Assembly (NCBI GenBank): GCA_947303825.1
Contig: CAMYZK010000191.1
Span: forward strand, 1 to 5,424
Direction: 5' to 3'
Source of the DNA: an uncultured Prevotella sp.
GTDB lineage: Bacteria; Bacteroidota; Bacteroidia; Bacteroidales; Bacteroidaceae
DNA: 5,424 bases
Numbering within the stretch: the stretch's first letter is position 1; each line of letters starts with the position of its first letter. Below the pieces are notes generated by a model. That model saw only the letters and a program-made list of their open reading frames with translations. It was not told the DNA's origin and did not search any database. Shown in pieces: positions 1 through 5,424 of the stretch. The translations under genes were made by a program, and so were the position numbers.

Positions 1-1191
1 CGGATGGAACACGGGCATTACGCTCCCCACCCGGTGTATATATCCGTTGCGGGTCTTGATGTTGGTACGCACCAGCGTTATCTCATTGTTGATCAGGTCA
101 ATGCCTCCCTTGCGGTTGATGGTGAAGGCCTGCCCTTTGAATTGGGTGTCGTAGATGCGGGTCTCTTCATCGGCTTCGGGGTCGTTGCTCTCATAGTCTA
201 GCAGCTGCTCTTTGGTGTAGCTTCGGGGCAGGAAGTGGTATCGTATATAGTTGCCCAGTTCGGCATCGCTTCCAGTGGCGTGACTGCTGAGATAGCTCTT
301 CAGCGAGGCGACGTCGGTAATGCCGGCAGCCTTGTAGACATCGTCGGTGACGGCCATGCAAGTGAAAGAATGGTTGGTGACCACGGTGCCTGTCATGGAA
401 TAGGTGACGGTGCTTGTCAGGGAGGCAATGCTGTCGTAACCGCACTCATGTACTGCGGCAGCGAAGATAGAGTAGTTGGCCTTGTCGCCATCAAGCACGT
501 CCATAATGGTCTCTACAAGGGGTAGTATTACCTCGTCCATCTCGAAGAGGACGGCATTGGCACAGGTTACTGCCGTAAACTTACCTAGCTTGGCCTGGTT
601 GTTGATGAAGATAGAATCTTCGGTCTCTATCACGTCGTCATGCCGCTGCGCGTCATCTACATTTGTCTCTATGTGGCCATAGCGCAGGGTGAGGTTTGTA
701 CCCAGCAGTGTGGTGTCGGGCACTTCGTAGCCCCTCTCTGCATAGTTGCGGCCTTGTTCGGCATACTGGTCTATTTGTGTGTCAGTATATTTCTTCTTGT
801 TTATAATATGAACGCGAACAACACTCTTGGCATAGCTGTCAGGCAGCTCGTCGACACTCGCCACGCCCTGCTCTTTGAGGAAGCGTTTCATTGCTTCGTT
901 GTTAGGGCAGAAGACAGTGGCACTTGCCGACCCGTCTTTCAGGGCGTTGTAGTAGTTTGCCTTCTTCAGCAGTTCTATCCACAGGGAGAATTGCTGTGCA
1001 TCGCGTTCCAGTATGTCGGTAGCAGCCATCTCGGTCTCCTCTGTTGTCGGTGTAACAAAGAGACTGCCCTCATTGGGGTCGGAACAGGAAGTGGTGAGGA
1101 GTAGGAAGTGAGCAGTGAGAAGAGCAGTGCAAAGCATGGCCCGCTTCACTCTCAGTATTTCTTTCTTCACTGTATAGTTGTTTCTTTTCAT
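1..1191 (-). CDS. Fasciclin (FAS1) domain lipoprotein, C-terminus cut by window edge
   Basis: The frame is open from ATG at 1191 to base 1 (397 codons, no stop), so the 3' end is missing. The N-terminus is a lipoprotein signal: a basic start, a hydrophobic stretch at about residues 18-34, then LTTSC with the predicted lipidated Cys36. SDPNE follows, whose acidic residues fit the surface-export signal of Bacteroidota lipoproteins. Two FAS1-like domains follow. Domain 1 (about 54-224) has ATVFCPNNEAMKRFL (91-105), like the family's TVFAPTNEAF motif, and VVRVHII (124-130), like the H-containing second motif. Domain 2 (about 228-397) has SIFAAAVHECGYDSI (241-255), YIRYHFLP (315-322) and GYIHRVGSVMPV (383-394), the usual domain ending. 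FAS1 domains are adhesion or ligand-binding folds, and such lipoproteins often follow susCD pairs in Bacteroidota. The specific role is unknown. The start lies 29 bp after the susD stop, so co-transcription is likely. Met19 is an alternative start but would lose the basic n-region. Confidence 0.88.
   Translation of the reverse strand, partial: MKRNNYTVKKEILRVKRAMLCTALLTAHFLLLTTSCSDPNEGSLFVTPTTEETEMAATDILERDAQQFSLWIELLKKANYYNALKDGSASATVFCPNNEAMKRFLKEQGVASVDELPDSYAKSVVRVHIINKKKYTDTQIDQYAEQGRNYAERGYEVPDTTLLGTNLTLRYGHIETNVDDAQRHDDVIETEDSIFINNQAKLGKFTAVTCANAVLFEMDEVILPLVETIMDVLDGDKANYSIFAAAVHECGYDSIASLTSTVTYSMTGTVVTNHSFTCMAVTDDVYKAAGITDVASLKSYLSSHATGSDAELGNYIRYHFLPRSYTKEQLLDYESNDPEADEETRIYDTQFKGQAFTINRKGGIDLINNEITLVRTNIKTRNGYIHRVGSVMPVFHP
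1095..1122 (-). repeat. Degenerate heptad repeat (CTNCTCA x4) coding the FAS1 signal peptide
   Basis: On the coding strand four 7-nt units follow one another: CTTCTCA (1122-1116), CTGCTCA (1115-1109), CTTCCTA (1108-1102) and CTCCTCA (1101-1095). A weaker fifth unit, CCACTTC, lies at 1094-1088. They encode residues 24-33, the hydrophobic core just before the lipobox Cys36. The period is read directly from the sequence. Because 7 is not a multiple of 3, gain or loss of one unit would shift the reading frame. The units are imperfect, so present-day slippage may be slow. Confidence 0.6.
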
Positions 1192-1196
1192 ATACC

Positions 1197-1206
1197 TGAT
1201 TGTTTA
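1197..1206 (-). promoter_or_regulatory. Shared 10-mer TAAACAATCA upstream of the FAS1 gene
   Basis: TAAACAATCA on the coding strand ends 5 nt before the FAS1 ATG (spacer GGTAT). The identical 10-mer occurs 10 nt before the susD ATG. No good Shine-Dalgarno sequence is present, only a weak AGG in this spacing. A-rich leaders are usual for translation starts in Bacteroidota, so a role as a translation-initiation element is plausible but inferred from two copies only. Confidence 0.35.
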
Positions 1207-1225
1207 TTACACTTTACACATTACA
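1205..1225 (-). repeat. Heptad repeat (TGTAAWR x3) overlapping the susD stop codon
   Basis: Three 7-nt units read on the coding strand: TGTAATG (1225-1219), TGTAAAG (1218-1212) and TGTAATA (1211-1205). The array begins inside the last sense codon of susD (CTG) and contains its TAA stop at 1223-1221. It fills most of the 29-bp junction with the FAS1 gene. It has no dyad symmetry and does not look like a terminator. Confidence 0.6.
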
Positions 1226-2867
1226 GATAATAGGGATTTTGCACCAGCAGTGAGTTTGTGCTTATCTCCGTGGCGTTGACAGGCAGATACCAAGCGTTGG
1301 TATTGCTGAGTACAGAGCGTATCCACGACTCGTTGGCTCCTTTGTTGTATTCTACCACTGCATTGACGAAGAGCTGCTTGAAGTCGCACTCGCCCGAAGG
1401 GTCGGTGTAGCGTCCCATGCGCAGCATGTCGTACCACGCCTTTCCTTCGCCAGCCAGTTCCATGATGCGTTCCTGCAGTATCCCCTTGCGCATGAGGTCG
1501 TGCAGGCTGGAGTGGCTGTCCACCTCGCTGTCGTCAAGGTTTGTGCGGTGGCGTATCTGGTTGATGATGTCTACAGCAGCCTGATTGTCGGCCTCGTTCT
1601 TTCCTGCCTGGCGCATCACAAGGGCCTCGGCCTTGATAAGCATTACGTCGGCTACGCGGTAGATGATGAAGTTGCAGTCGTAGTCCTGCACATTCAGTCG
1701 CTTGGTGTTGTAGCTGGTGCCGCCGTAGTATTTCCAGCAGTATGCCTGGGTGGCGTTCTCAAAGTTCTCCACGTTGCTCTGCTCAGTGACAAATCCTCCA
1801 AACATTGTCCTGACGGCAAGGTCGTTGTCGAAGATGCCGGTGTTGTACTTCAGGCGTATACTGCGGTAGTCATTGCGGAAGTCATCGAGCATCTTTGTGG
1901 AGTATTGGTATTTGTATCCTGTCAGGGCAGGGTCGAAATAGGTGGTGAGATTGTTTGTCTGTGGCTGTCCACCGCTTAGTTTGTCGTAGCTCCACTGCAC
2001 CTCATAGATGCTCTCGTTGGAGTTTCCTGGGTTGAACATAGAGAACCAGCTGGTGTGTGTGGCTTTGTTCATAAACCTGGGAGCTTGCGGCGACTGGCTG
2101 TTAAGTATCATGTCGGCGTAGGTTATGGCCTCGTTGAAGTCCTGGTTCCATAGGCATACGTCGGCCATGAGTGCATAGATGGCCCACTTTGTTGCCCTTC
2201 CCTTCGTTTCCCATGTTGTGTTGAACTTCTCCTTGGCAGCGTCCAAGCGTATGGCTTCCTTCAGGTCGCTCTTTATCTGTGCAATGATTACCTGTTCGCT
2301 GCTCTTTGCCACGTTGAACTTCAGCTCGTCGGTCTCAAAAGGTTCAATGATGAGCGGGGCGTCGCGCCAGTTGCGCACTATGTAGAAGTAGGCAAGGGCC
2401 CTCTCCCAGTAGGCCTCGCAGTAATGAGAGTTGAGCTCTTCCTGGGTGTATGTGTCATCGTTGCCCAGGGCTTTCTCTGCATTTTTCAATACGAGGTTGG
2501 CAGCATTGATAATCTTATACATGGGTGTCCACTTGTTCAGTATCTTGTCGGTGGGCTTCATCTCAAATCTCTGTAGGGTGTTGTTGCCACGTGCCGATAC
2601 GCATCCGGCTCTCAGCTCGCCCCAGGGAATGAGGTATGTCTCTACTGCCTCGCGCAGGTAATAGTAGCCTGCCATGAGCGTTGCATCGACCTCTTCCTTC
2701 GAGCTCCAGTATTTGTCGGTTGGCTGCACATTCTCGGGGTAAATCTCCAGATAGTCATTGCAGGATACCAATGCCCACCCAAGCCCTCCCAAAGGGAGGG
2801 ATGTTGAAATAGACAAGAGGACGGCAAGCGTTTTCTTTCTTATTTTTAATATTATATGTTTATTCAT
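1221..2867 (-). CDS. SusD/RagB-family surface nutrient-binding lipoprotein
   Basis: Complete 548-aa protein, a normal length for SusD/RagB proteins. These are surface lipoproteins that bind glycan or peptide ligands and close as a lid over the SusC barrel. The signal peptide ends in LVSC with the predicted lipidated Cys36, followed by NDYLE, a classic SusD start. The N-terminal SusD-like region (about 37-250) has the TPR-type helix EAYWERALAYFYIVRNWRDA (151-170). The C-terminal SusD domain (about 280-548) has NFIIYRVADVMLIKAEAL (399-416), IINQIRHRTNL (434-444), LQERIMELAGEGKAWYDMLR (464-483) and AWYLPVNATEIS (525-536), and ends in QNPYYL. The ATG at 2867 gives a basic n-region and a hydrophobic core. 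The signal peptide is unusual because residues 22-32 (TSLPLGGLGWA) are coded by a palindromic GC-rich repeat. The partner susC lies upstream, but across an unusually long 220-bp gap. The ligand cannot be inferred. Confidence 0.96.
   Translation of the reverse strand: MNKHIILKIRKKTLAVLLSISTSLPLGGLGWALVSCNDYLEIYPENVQPTDKYWSSKEEVDATLMAGYYYLREAVETYLIPWGELRAGCVSARGNNTLQRFEMKPTDKILNKWTPMYKIINAANLVLKNAEKALGNDDTYTQEELNSHYCEAYWERALAYFYIVRNWRDAPLIIEPFETDELKFNVAKSSEQVIIAQIKSDLKEAIRLDAAKEKFNTTWETKGRATKWAIYALMADVCLWNQDFNEAITYADMILNSQSPQAPRFMNKATHTSWFSMFNPGNSNESIYEVQWSYDKLSGGQPQTNNLTTYFDPALTGYKYQYSTKMLDDFRNDYRSIRLKYNTGIFDNDLAVRTMFGGFVTEQSNVENFENATQAYCWKYYGGTSYNTKRLNVQDYDCNFIIYRVADVMLIKAEALVMRQAGKNEADNQAAVDIINQIRHRTNLDDSEVDSHSSLHDLMRKGILQERIMELAGEGKAWYDMLRMGRYTDPSGECDFKQLFVNAVVEYNKGANESWIRSVLSNTNAWYLPVNATEISTNSLLVQNPYYL
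2771..2803 (-). repeat. GC-rich palindromic repeat inside the SusD signal peptide; G-quadruplex motif
   Basis: The plus strand has a perfect inverted repeat, CCCTCCC (2784-2790), AAA, GGGAGGG (2794-2800), preceded by CCCACCCAAG. On the coding strand this reads as a 7-bp hairpin followed by CTTGGGTGGGCAT. The last part, GGGAGGGCTTGGGTGGG (2790-2774), has four G3 tracts with loops of 1, 3 and 1 nt and is a perfect G-quadruplex consensus. It is read in frame as TSLPLGGLGWA within the SusD signal peptide. I recall similar GGGAGGG...GGGTGGG elements dispersed in Bacteroidota genomes. That is memory, not a search. Confidence 0.7.
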
Positions 2868-2877
2868 AATGCCATAT

Positions 2878-2887
2878 TGATTGTTTA
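2878..2887 (-). promoter_or_regulatory. Shared 10-mer TAAACAATCA upstream of susD
   Basis: Identical to the 10-mer before the FAS1 gene. It ends 10 nt before the chosen susD ATG and 2 nt before an upstream ATG (2875-2873). That upstream ATG opens a three-codon frame, ATG-GCA-TTA-TGA, whose stop overlaps the susD start. The 10-mer is the only recognisable shared leader sequence; function is inferred. Confidence 0.35.
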
Positions 2888-2921
2888 GCTCTACTGCTGC
2901 GGTAGCAAATTGTTTATTCTT

Positions 2922-2967
2922 ACCAGGGGTTCCACCCCTGCCTGTGGTCTTTCGCCCCTTCGGGGCT
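2922..2967 (-). repeat. Two-hairpin GC-rich intergenic repeat element
   Basis: Two perfect inverted repeats lie side by side: GCCCC-TTC-GGGGC (2954-2966) and CAGGGGT-TCC-ACCCCTG (2924-2940), separated by 13 nt. Transcribed from the minus strand these give a 5-bp stem with a GAA loop and a 7-bp stem with a GGA loop. The sequence is far more GC-rich than its surroundings. The arrangement resembles dispersed intergenic repeats that I recall from Bacteroides and Prevotella genomes, but copy number cannot be seen here. A role in mRNA stability or in setting the SusC:SusD ratio is possible and unproven. Confidence 0.6.
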
Positions 2968-2980
2968 TAACTCTTATCTC

Positions 2981-3028
2981 GTTCTTGAGTTTTTTAGTTC
3001 TTGTGTTTTTTAGTTCTTGTGTTTGTGA
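2981..3028 (-). repeat. 16-bp tandem repeat, two exact copies plus degenerate flanks
   Basis: The plus-strand unit GTTTTTTAGTTCTTGT occurs exactly twice in tandem, at 2989-3004 and 3005-3020. It is flanked by GTTCTTGA (2981-2988) and GTTTGTGA (3021-3028), which match parts of the unit. On the transcribed strand it is an A-rich sequence with AAGAACTAAAAAAC cores. It has no dyad symmetry and no coding potential. It is probably a slippage-generated spacer. Confidence 0.75.
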
Positions 3029-3060
3029 GCTTGAGGGTGGCTTGAAGAAGAAAAGTCTTT

Positions 3061-3088
3061 CAACTCTTAACTCTTAACTCTCAACTCT
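3061..3088 (-). repeat. Heptad repeat (AGAGTTR x4) starting at the susC stop codon
   Basis: Four contiguous 7-nt units on the coding strand read AGAGTTG (3088-3082), AGAGTTA (3081-3075), AGAGTTA (3074-3068) and AGAGTTG (3067-3061). The first base of the array is the last base of the susC TAA stop (3090-3088). Related heptads recur at 2980-2967 (AGATAAG, AGTTAAG). The periodicity is exact apart from the final purine of each unit. It is not a hairpin. Confidence 0.8.
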
Positions 3089-5424
3089 TAAAAGTTCACC
3101 GTGATACCCATTGACACTCGGCGAGAACGTGGTGTCTGCGAGTTGTCTACAGCCAGTCCAGTTACTTTGCTGGGCATCGATACCTCTGGGTCTTGGCCGG
3201 TGTAGCTAGTAAATGTGAACAGGTCGTATCCGGTTAGGAACATTGTAAGCGAGTTTATCGACAGTTTCTTACAGAAGTCCTTGGGAACGGAGTAGTTCAC
3301 AGACAGCGTCTTGAGTCGTAGGAAAGAGCAGTCTTCCACAAAGCGGTCGCTTCCCATGTAGTTGAGTCCGTAATTGTAGAGGGCTCTGGGAATGTCGGTG
3401 TCGGCGTCGGCCTCAGTGCGCCAACGGCGAAGCACAGCGGTAGACTGGTTGTCGCGGTTGTACATGGCCTCTGCCGTCATGCGTGCCTGGTTTACAATCT
3501 TCTGGCCCAGTCGGTAGTGCATGAAGACGGTCATTCCCCAGTTCTTGTATTTCAGGGTGAATCCTCCACCGCCCGACACCACTGGGTTGTAGTTGCCCAG
3601 ATAGACGATGTCGTTTTTGTCTATTCGTCCGTTGTGGTCTATGTCCTCATACTTGGCATCGCCTGGATAGCATCTCAGGTTGTTGTTGTACATGATGAGG
3701 GGGTTGCCTTGAAGGTCTACCATTACGTTGCCGTCGGCATCTTTTGCGTATGTGTCTTCCAGATTCTTATACACCCCAAGTGAGCGGAAACCGAAGAAAG
3801 AGCCAACCGATGTGCCGCTGAGAATCTTGGTGTTGTAGACACCGTTGGCCACCTGTGGGTCGTCAGAGCTCATGTTCTCGGGCAGTTCAACGATAGTGTT
3901 GATATTGCGGTTGATGTTCCAGTTCACCGTCAGGTTCCAGTCTTTCGTCTTTATGATGTTGGCATCTATGCGGAACTCCCATCCCTCGTTGCGCAGACGG
4001 CCGGAGTTCCAGTACTTTATCTTGGGTGAGGGGTAACCCATGTACTCTGGCACCACCACATCTTTCTGCAACAGGTCCTTGGTGTTCTTGCGATACCATT
4101 CAAAAGTGGCAGTTATCCTGCCGTCGAGCAGGGTGATGTCGGTACCCAGGTTCAGCTCCCTTGATGTTTCCCACTTCAGCTTGTTGAGCTGCATTGTTGC
4201 CGACGATATGGCACTGGCATCCATGTAGTTGCCTATCGACGAGTAAGTTCCCACGTAGGGTGATGTACCTCCGGGAGCATTGCCGCTGGTGCCGTAGCTG
4301 GCACGTAGCTTCCACTCGGTAAGCCATTTCTTGCTCCATTTCATAAACGACTCGTCGGCCACCTGCCAGCTCACTCCTACCGAGGGGAACAGTCCCCAGC
4401 GGTTGTCTTTTCCAAGCGAAGACTTTCCCTCATAGTTGATGGTGCCGTTTATGGTATATCTGTCAAGCAGTGTATAGACTGCCGAGCCTATTCCCGAAAG
4501 TGTAGCCACCTGGCTCTCGCCCGATCCTTGGCTCAGCAGGTATCCTCCGCTGGTGCCGGTGTCGGCGTTGGCTGCCGATGCGACGTTATAGCGCTGTGCC
4601 GAGTAGTTTGAAGAGCGTGTCTGTGCTGTTCGCCACAGTCCTGTCAGTACCACCTGATGTTTTTTCTCCTGCCAGTCGCGGTTAAACATCAGCTTGTTTT
4701 CTGTTTGCAGCGAGAAGTTGTTCGAGTAGCTTTCTCCTGCCTGGTTAGCGTATGTGTTGCTGGTGGTCACGCCAGTGGCGGCCTGTGGCAGGAACGACTC
4801 TGTCTTCTGTGTGTTGTATTTCATGGAGACATAGGCGGTGTAGCGCAGCCATGGCGTTGCGTAGTAGTTGGCGCGTACTGTCATCTTCTGTTCCTTGGTA
4901 ACGAGTTTCCTGTAGCTGTCTTCCACCATGATGATGGGGTGGAAGTTCTTTGAACCGTTGAAAGCCCCCTGGAATTCCTCCGCATTCTGGCGAATGAAGT
5001 AGATGCTTGTCATCTCGCCTGTGGCATCGTCAATATAGTACGGACTCTTGTTAGGCATCTTGCGCATGGCTTCTGCACGCGAGTTCTCTGTCCAGGGAGC
5101 ATCTTTCTTCGTGTCGCTGTAGGTGTACTCTGCGTTTACTCGCAGTTTCTCGCTGAACTTGTAGCCTATGTCCAGCGACGTTGTCAGTCGTCCAAGTCCG
5201 GTGCCTTTTGTGGTGCCGCCTTCACTGAGGTACGACAGCGAGTATCTGTATGTGGCCCTTTCTCCGCCTCCCGACATAGAGAAAGAGTTCTCTGTGGTAA
5301 AGGCGTTTTTTGTCAGGTAAGACAGCCAGTCGGTGTTCTGGTTGTACTCGTCAAAGTATCTCCAGTCCTGCTGGTAGCCAATGTCGTACTTGTCGAAGAG
5401 CCATTCCAGATAGCCGTTGCCGTT
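3088..5424 (-). CDS. SusC/RagA-family TonB-dependent outer-membrane transporter, N-terminus outside window
   Basis: The frame is open from the window edge to TAA at 3088, giving 778 codons. SusC proteins are usually about 1000 aa, so roughly the signal peptide, carboxypeptidase-like domain, TonB box and plug are missing. The visible part is beta-barrel. It forms the energised channel through which ligand held by SusD crosses the outer membrane. Family signatures, in visible-residue numbering, are NTDWLSYLTKNAFTTENSFS (30-49), FSMSGGGERATYRYSLSYL (48-66), GLFPSVGVSWQVADESFMK (344-362), WKLRASYGTSGN (371-382), ELNLGTDITLLDGRITATFE (423-442), an EF-hand-like DIDHNGRIDKND (594-605) and FLRLKTLSVNYSVPKDF (701-717). 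It ends in Phe, as outer-membrane barrels normally do for BAM recognition. The first in-frame Met visible (5277) is internal, since canonical SusC sequence continues upstream of it. Substrate is unknown; susD lies 220 bp downstream. Confidence 0.96.
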   Translation of the reverse strand, partial: NGNGYLEWLFDKYDIGYQQDWRYFDEYNQNTDWLSYLTKNAFTTENSFSMSGGGERATYRYSLSYLSEGGTTKGTGLGRLTTSLDIGYKFSEKLRVNAEYTYSDTKKDAPWTENSRAEAMRKMPNKSPYYIDDATGEMTSIYFIRQNAEEFQGAFNGSKNFHPIIMVEDSYRKLVTKEQKMTVRANYYATPWLRYTAYVSMKYNTQKTESFLPQAATGVTTSNTYANQAGESYSNNFSLQTENKLMFNRDWQEKKHQVVLTGLWRTAQTRSSNYSAQRYNVASAANADTGTSGGYLLSQGSGESQVATLSGIGSAVYTLLDRYTINGTINYEGKSSLGKDNRWGLFPSVGVSWQVADESFMKWSKKWLTEWKLRASYGTSGNAPGGTSPYVGTYSSIGNYMDASAISSATMQLNKLKWETSRELNLGTDITLLDGRITATFEWYRKNTKDLLQKDVVVPEYMGYPSPKIKYWNSGRLRNEGWEFRIDANIIKTKDWNLTVNWNINRNINTIVELPENMSSDDPQVANGVYNTKILSGTSVGSFFGFRSLGVYKNLEDTYAKDADGNVMVDLQGNPLIMYNNNLRCYPGDAKYEDIDHNGRIDKNDIVYLGNYNPVVSGGGGFTLKYKNWGMTVFMHYRLGQKIVNQARMTAEAMYNRDNQSTAVLRRWRTEADADTDIPRALYNYGLNYMGSDRFVEDCSFLRLKTLSVNYSVPKDFCKKLSINSLTMFLTGYDLFTFTSYTGQDPEVSMPSKVTGLAVDNSQTPRSRRVSMGITVNF

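Larger units (their letters stand above)
2868..3087 (-). other. Long repeat-filled susC-susD intergenic region
   Basis: This 220-bp stretch separates the susC stop from the susD start, where such pairs are usually only a few tens of bases apart or closer. In transcription order it holds an AGAGTTR heptad array, a unique stretch (about 3060-3029), a 16-bp tandem repeat, a short heptad-like piece (AGATAAG then AGTTAAG, 2980-2967), two GC-rich hairpins (2966-2924) and an AT-rich susD leader. No convincing coding sequence is present. Neither hairpin is followed by a U-run, so no intrinsic terminator is called. I saw no clear Bacteroidota promoter (TTTG / TAnnTTTG), so susD is presumably co-transcribed with susC. 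Confidence 0.75.

Noticed and set aside
640..1104. Plus-strand 154-codon open frame
   Set aside because: It lies wholly antisense to the FAS1 gene, which has a clear signal peptide and domain motifs. The plus-strand translation is Cys- and Val-rich with no recognisable family.
1500..1979. Plus-strand 159-codon open frame
   Set aside because: It is antisense to conserved SusD C-terminal motifs. Its Val/Leu-rich translation is what the complement of SusD codons produces.
2900..2925. A Bacteroidota-type promoter (TAnnTTTG) upstream of susD
   Set aside because: A TTTG occurs in AACAATTTGC on the minus strand, but the preceding bases do not match TAnn and no properly spaced -33 TTTG was found.
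2954..2966. Hairpin GCCCC-TTC-GGGGC as an intrinsic terminator after susC
   Set aside because: On the transcribed (minus) strand the stem is followed by GAAAG, not a U-run, and on the plus strand by TTAACTC. It does not fit a terminator and would cut off susD.
2868..3087. CRISPR-like array in the susC-susD gap
   Set aside because: The repeats are directly tandem with 7- or 16-bp units and no unique spacers of regular length.
4657..4953. Plus-strand 98-codon open frame with hydrophobic runs
   Set aside because: It is antisense to the SusC barrel, with no start context or homology cue. The hydrophobic runs are a by-product of complementing polar barrel codons.
5275..5277. ATG at 5277 as the SusC start
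   Set aside because: The frame is open upstream to the window edge and encodes the conserved SusC stretch NTDWLSYLTKNAF, so this Met is internal.

Overview
The window comes from a member of the Bacteroidota, most likely the order Bacteroidales. Prevotellaceae is the best guess, but the family is not proven from sequence alone. The evidence is a SusC/SusD-type outer-membrane nutrient-uptake pair, Bacteroidota-style lipoprotein signals (Cys followed by Ser/Asn-Asp), no clear Shine-Dalgarno sequences, and low-complexity heptad and palindromic repeats between genes. All genes lie on the minus strand, so transcription runs from high to low coordinates.

Layout in transcription order. (1) 5424-3088: the C-terminal 778 codons of a SusC/RagA-family TonB-dependent transporter; its N-terminus lies outside the window. 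(2) 3087-2868: a 220-bp gap that is unusually long for a susC-susD junction and is largely made of repeats: an AGAGTTR heptad array, a 16-bp tandem repeat and an element with two GC-rich hairpins. (3) 2867-1221: a complete SusD/RagB-family surface lipoprotein of 548 aa. A GC-rich palindromic repeat sits in frame inside its signal peptide. (4) 1220-1192: a 29-bp junction with another heptad array. (5) 1191-1: the first 397 codons of a lipoprotein with two fasciclin (FAS1)-like domains, running off the window. Its signal peptide is itself coded by a degenerate heptad array.

Function. SusC forms the TonB-driven outer-membrane barrel and SusD the lipoprotein lid that captures ligand. The FAS1 lipoprotein is probably a co-expressed accessory surface protein. 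No carbohydrate-active enzyme, sensor or sigma/anti-sigma gene is visible, so the substrate cannot be named.

The genes themselves are of known families. The unusual content is the repeats: heptad arrays begin at the stop codons of both susC and susD, a palindrome that is also a perfect G-quadruplex motif is built into the SusD signal peptide, and a heptad array codes the FAS1 signal peptide, where gain or loss of a unit would shift the frame. A shared 10-mer also precedes the start codons of susD and the FAS1 gene. Nothing convincing is encoded on the plus strand.
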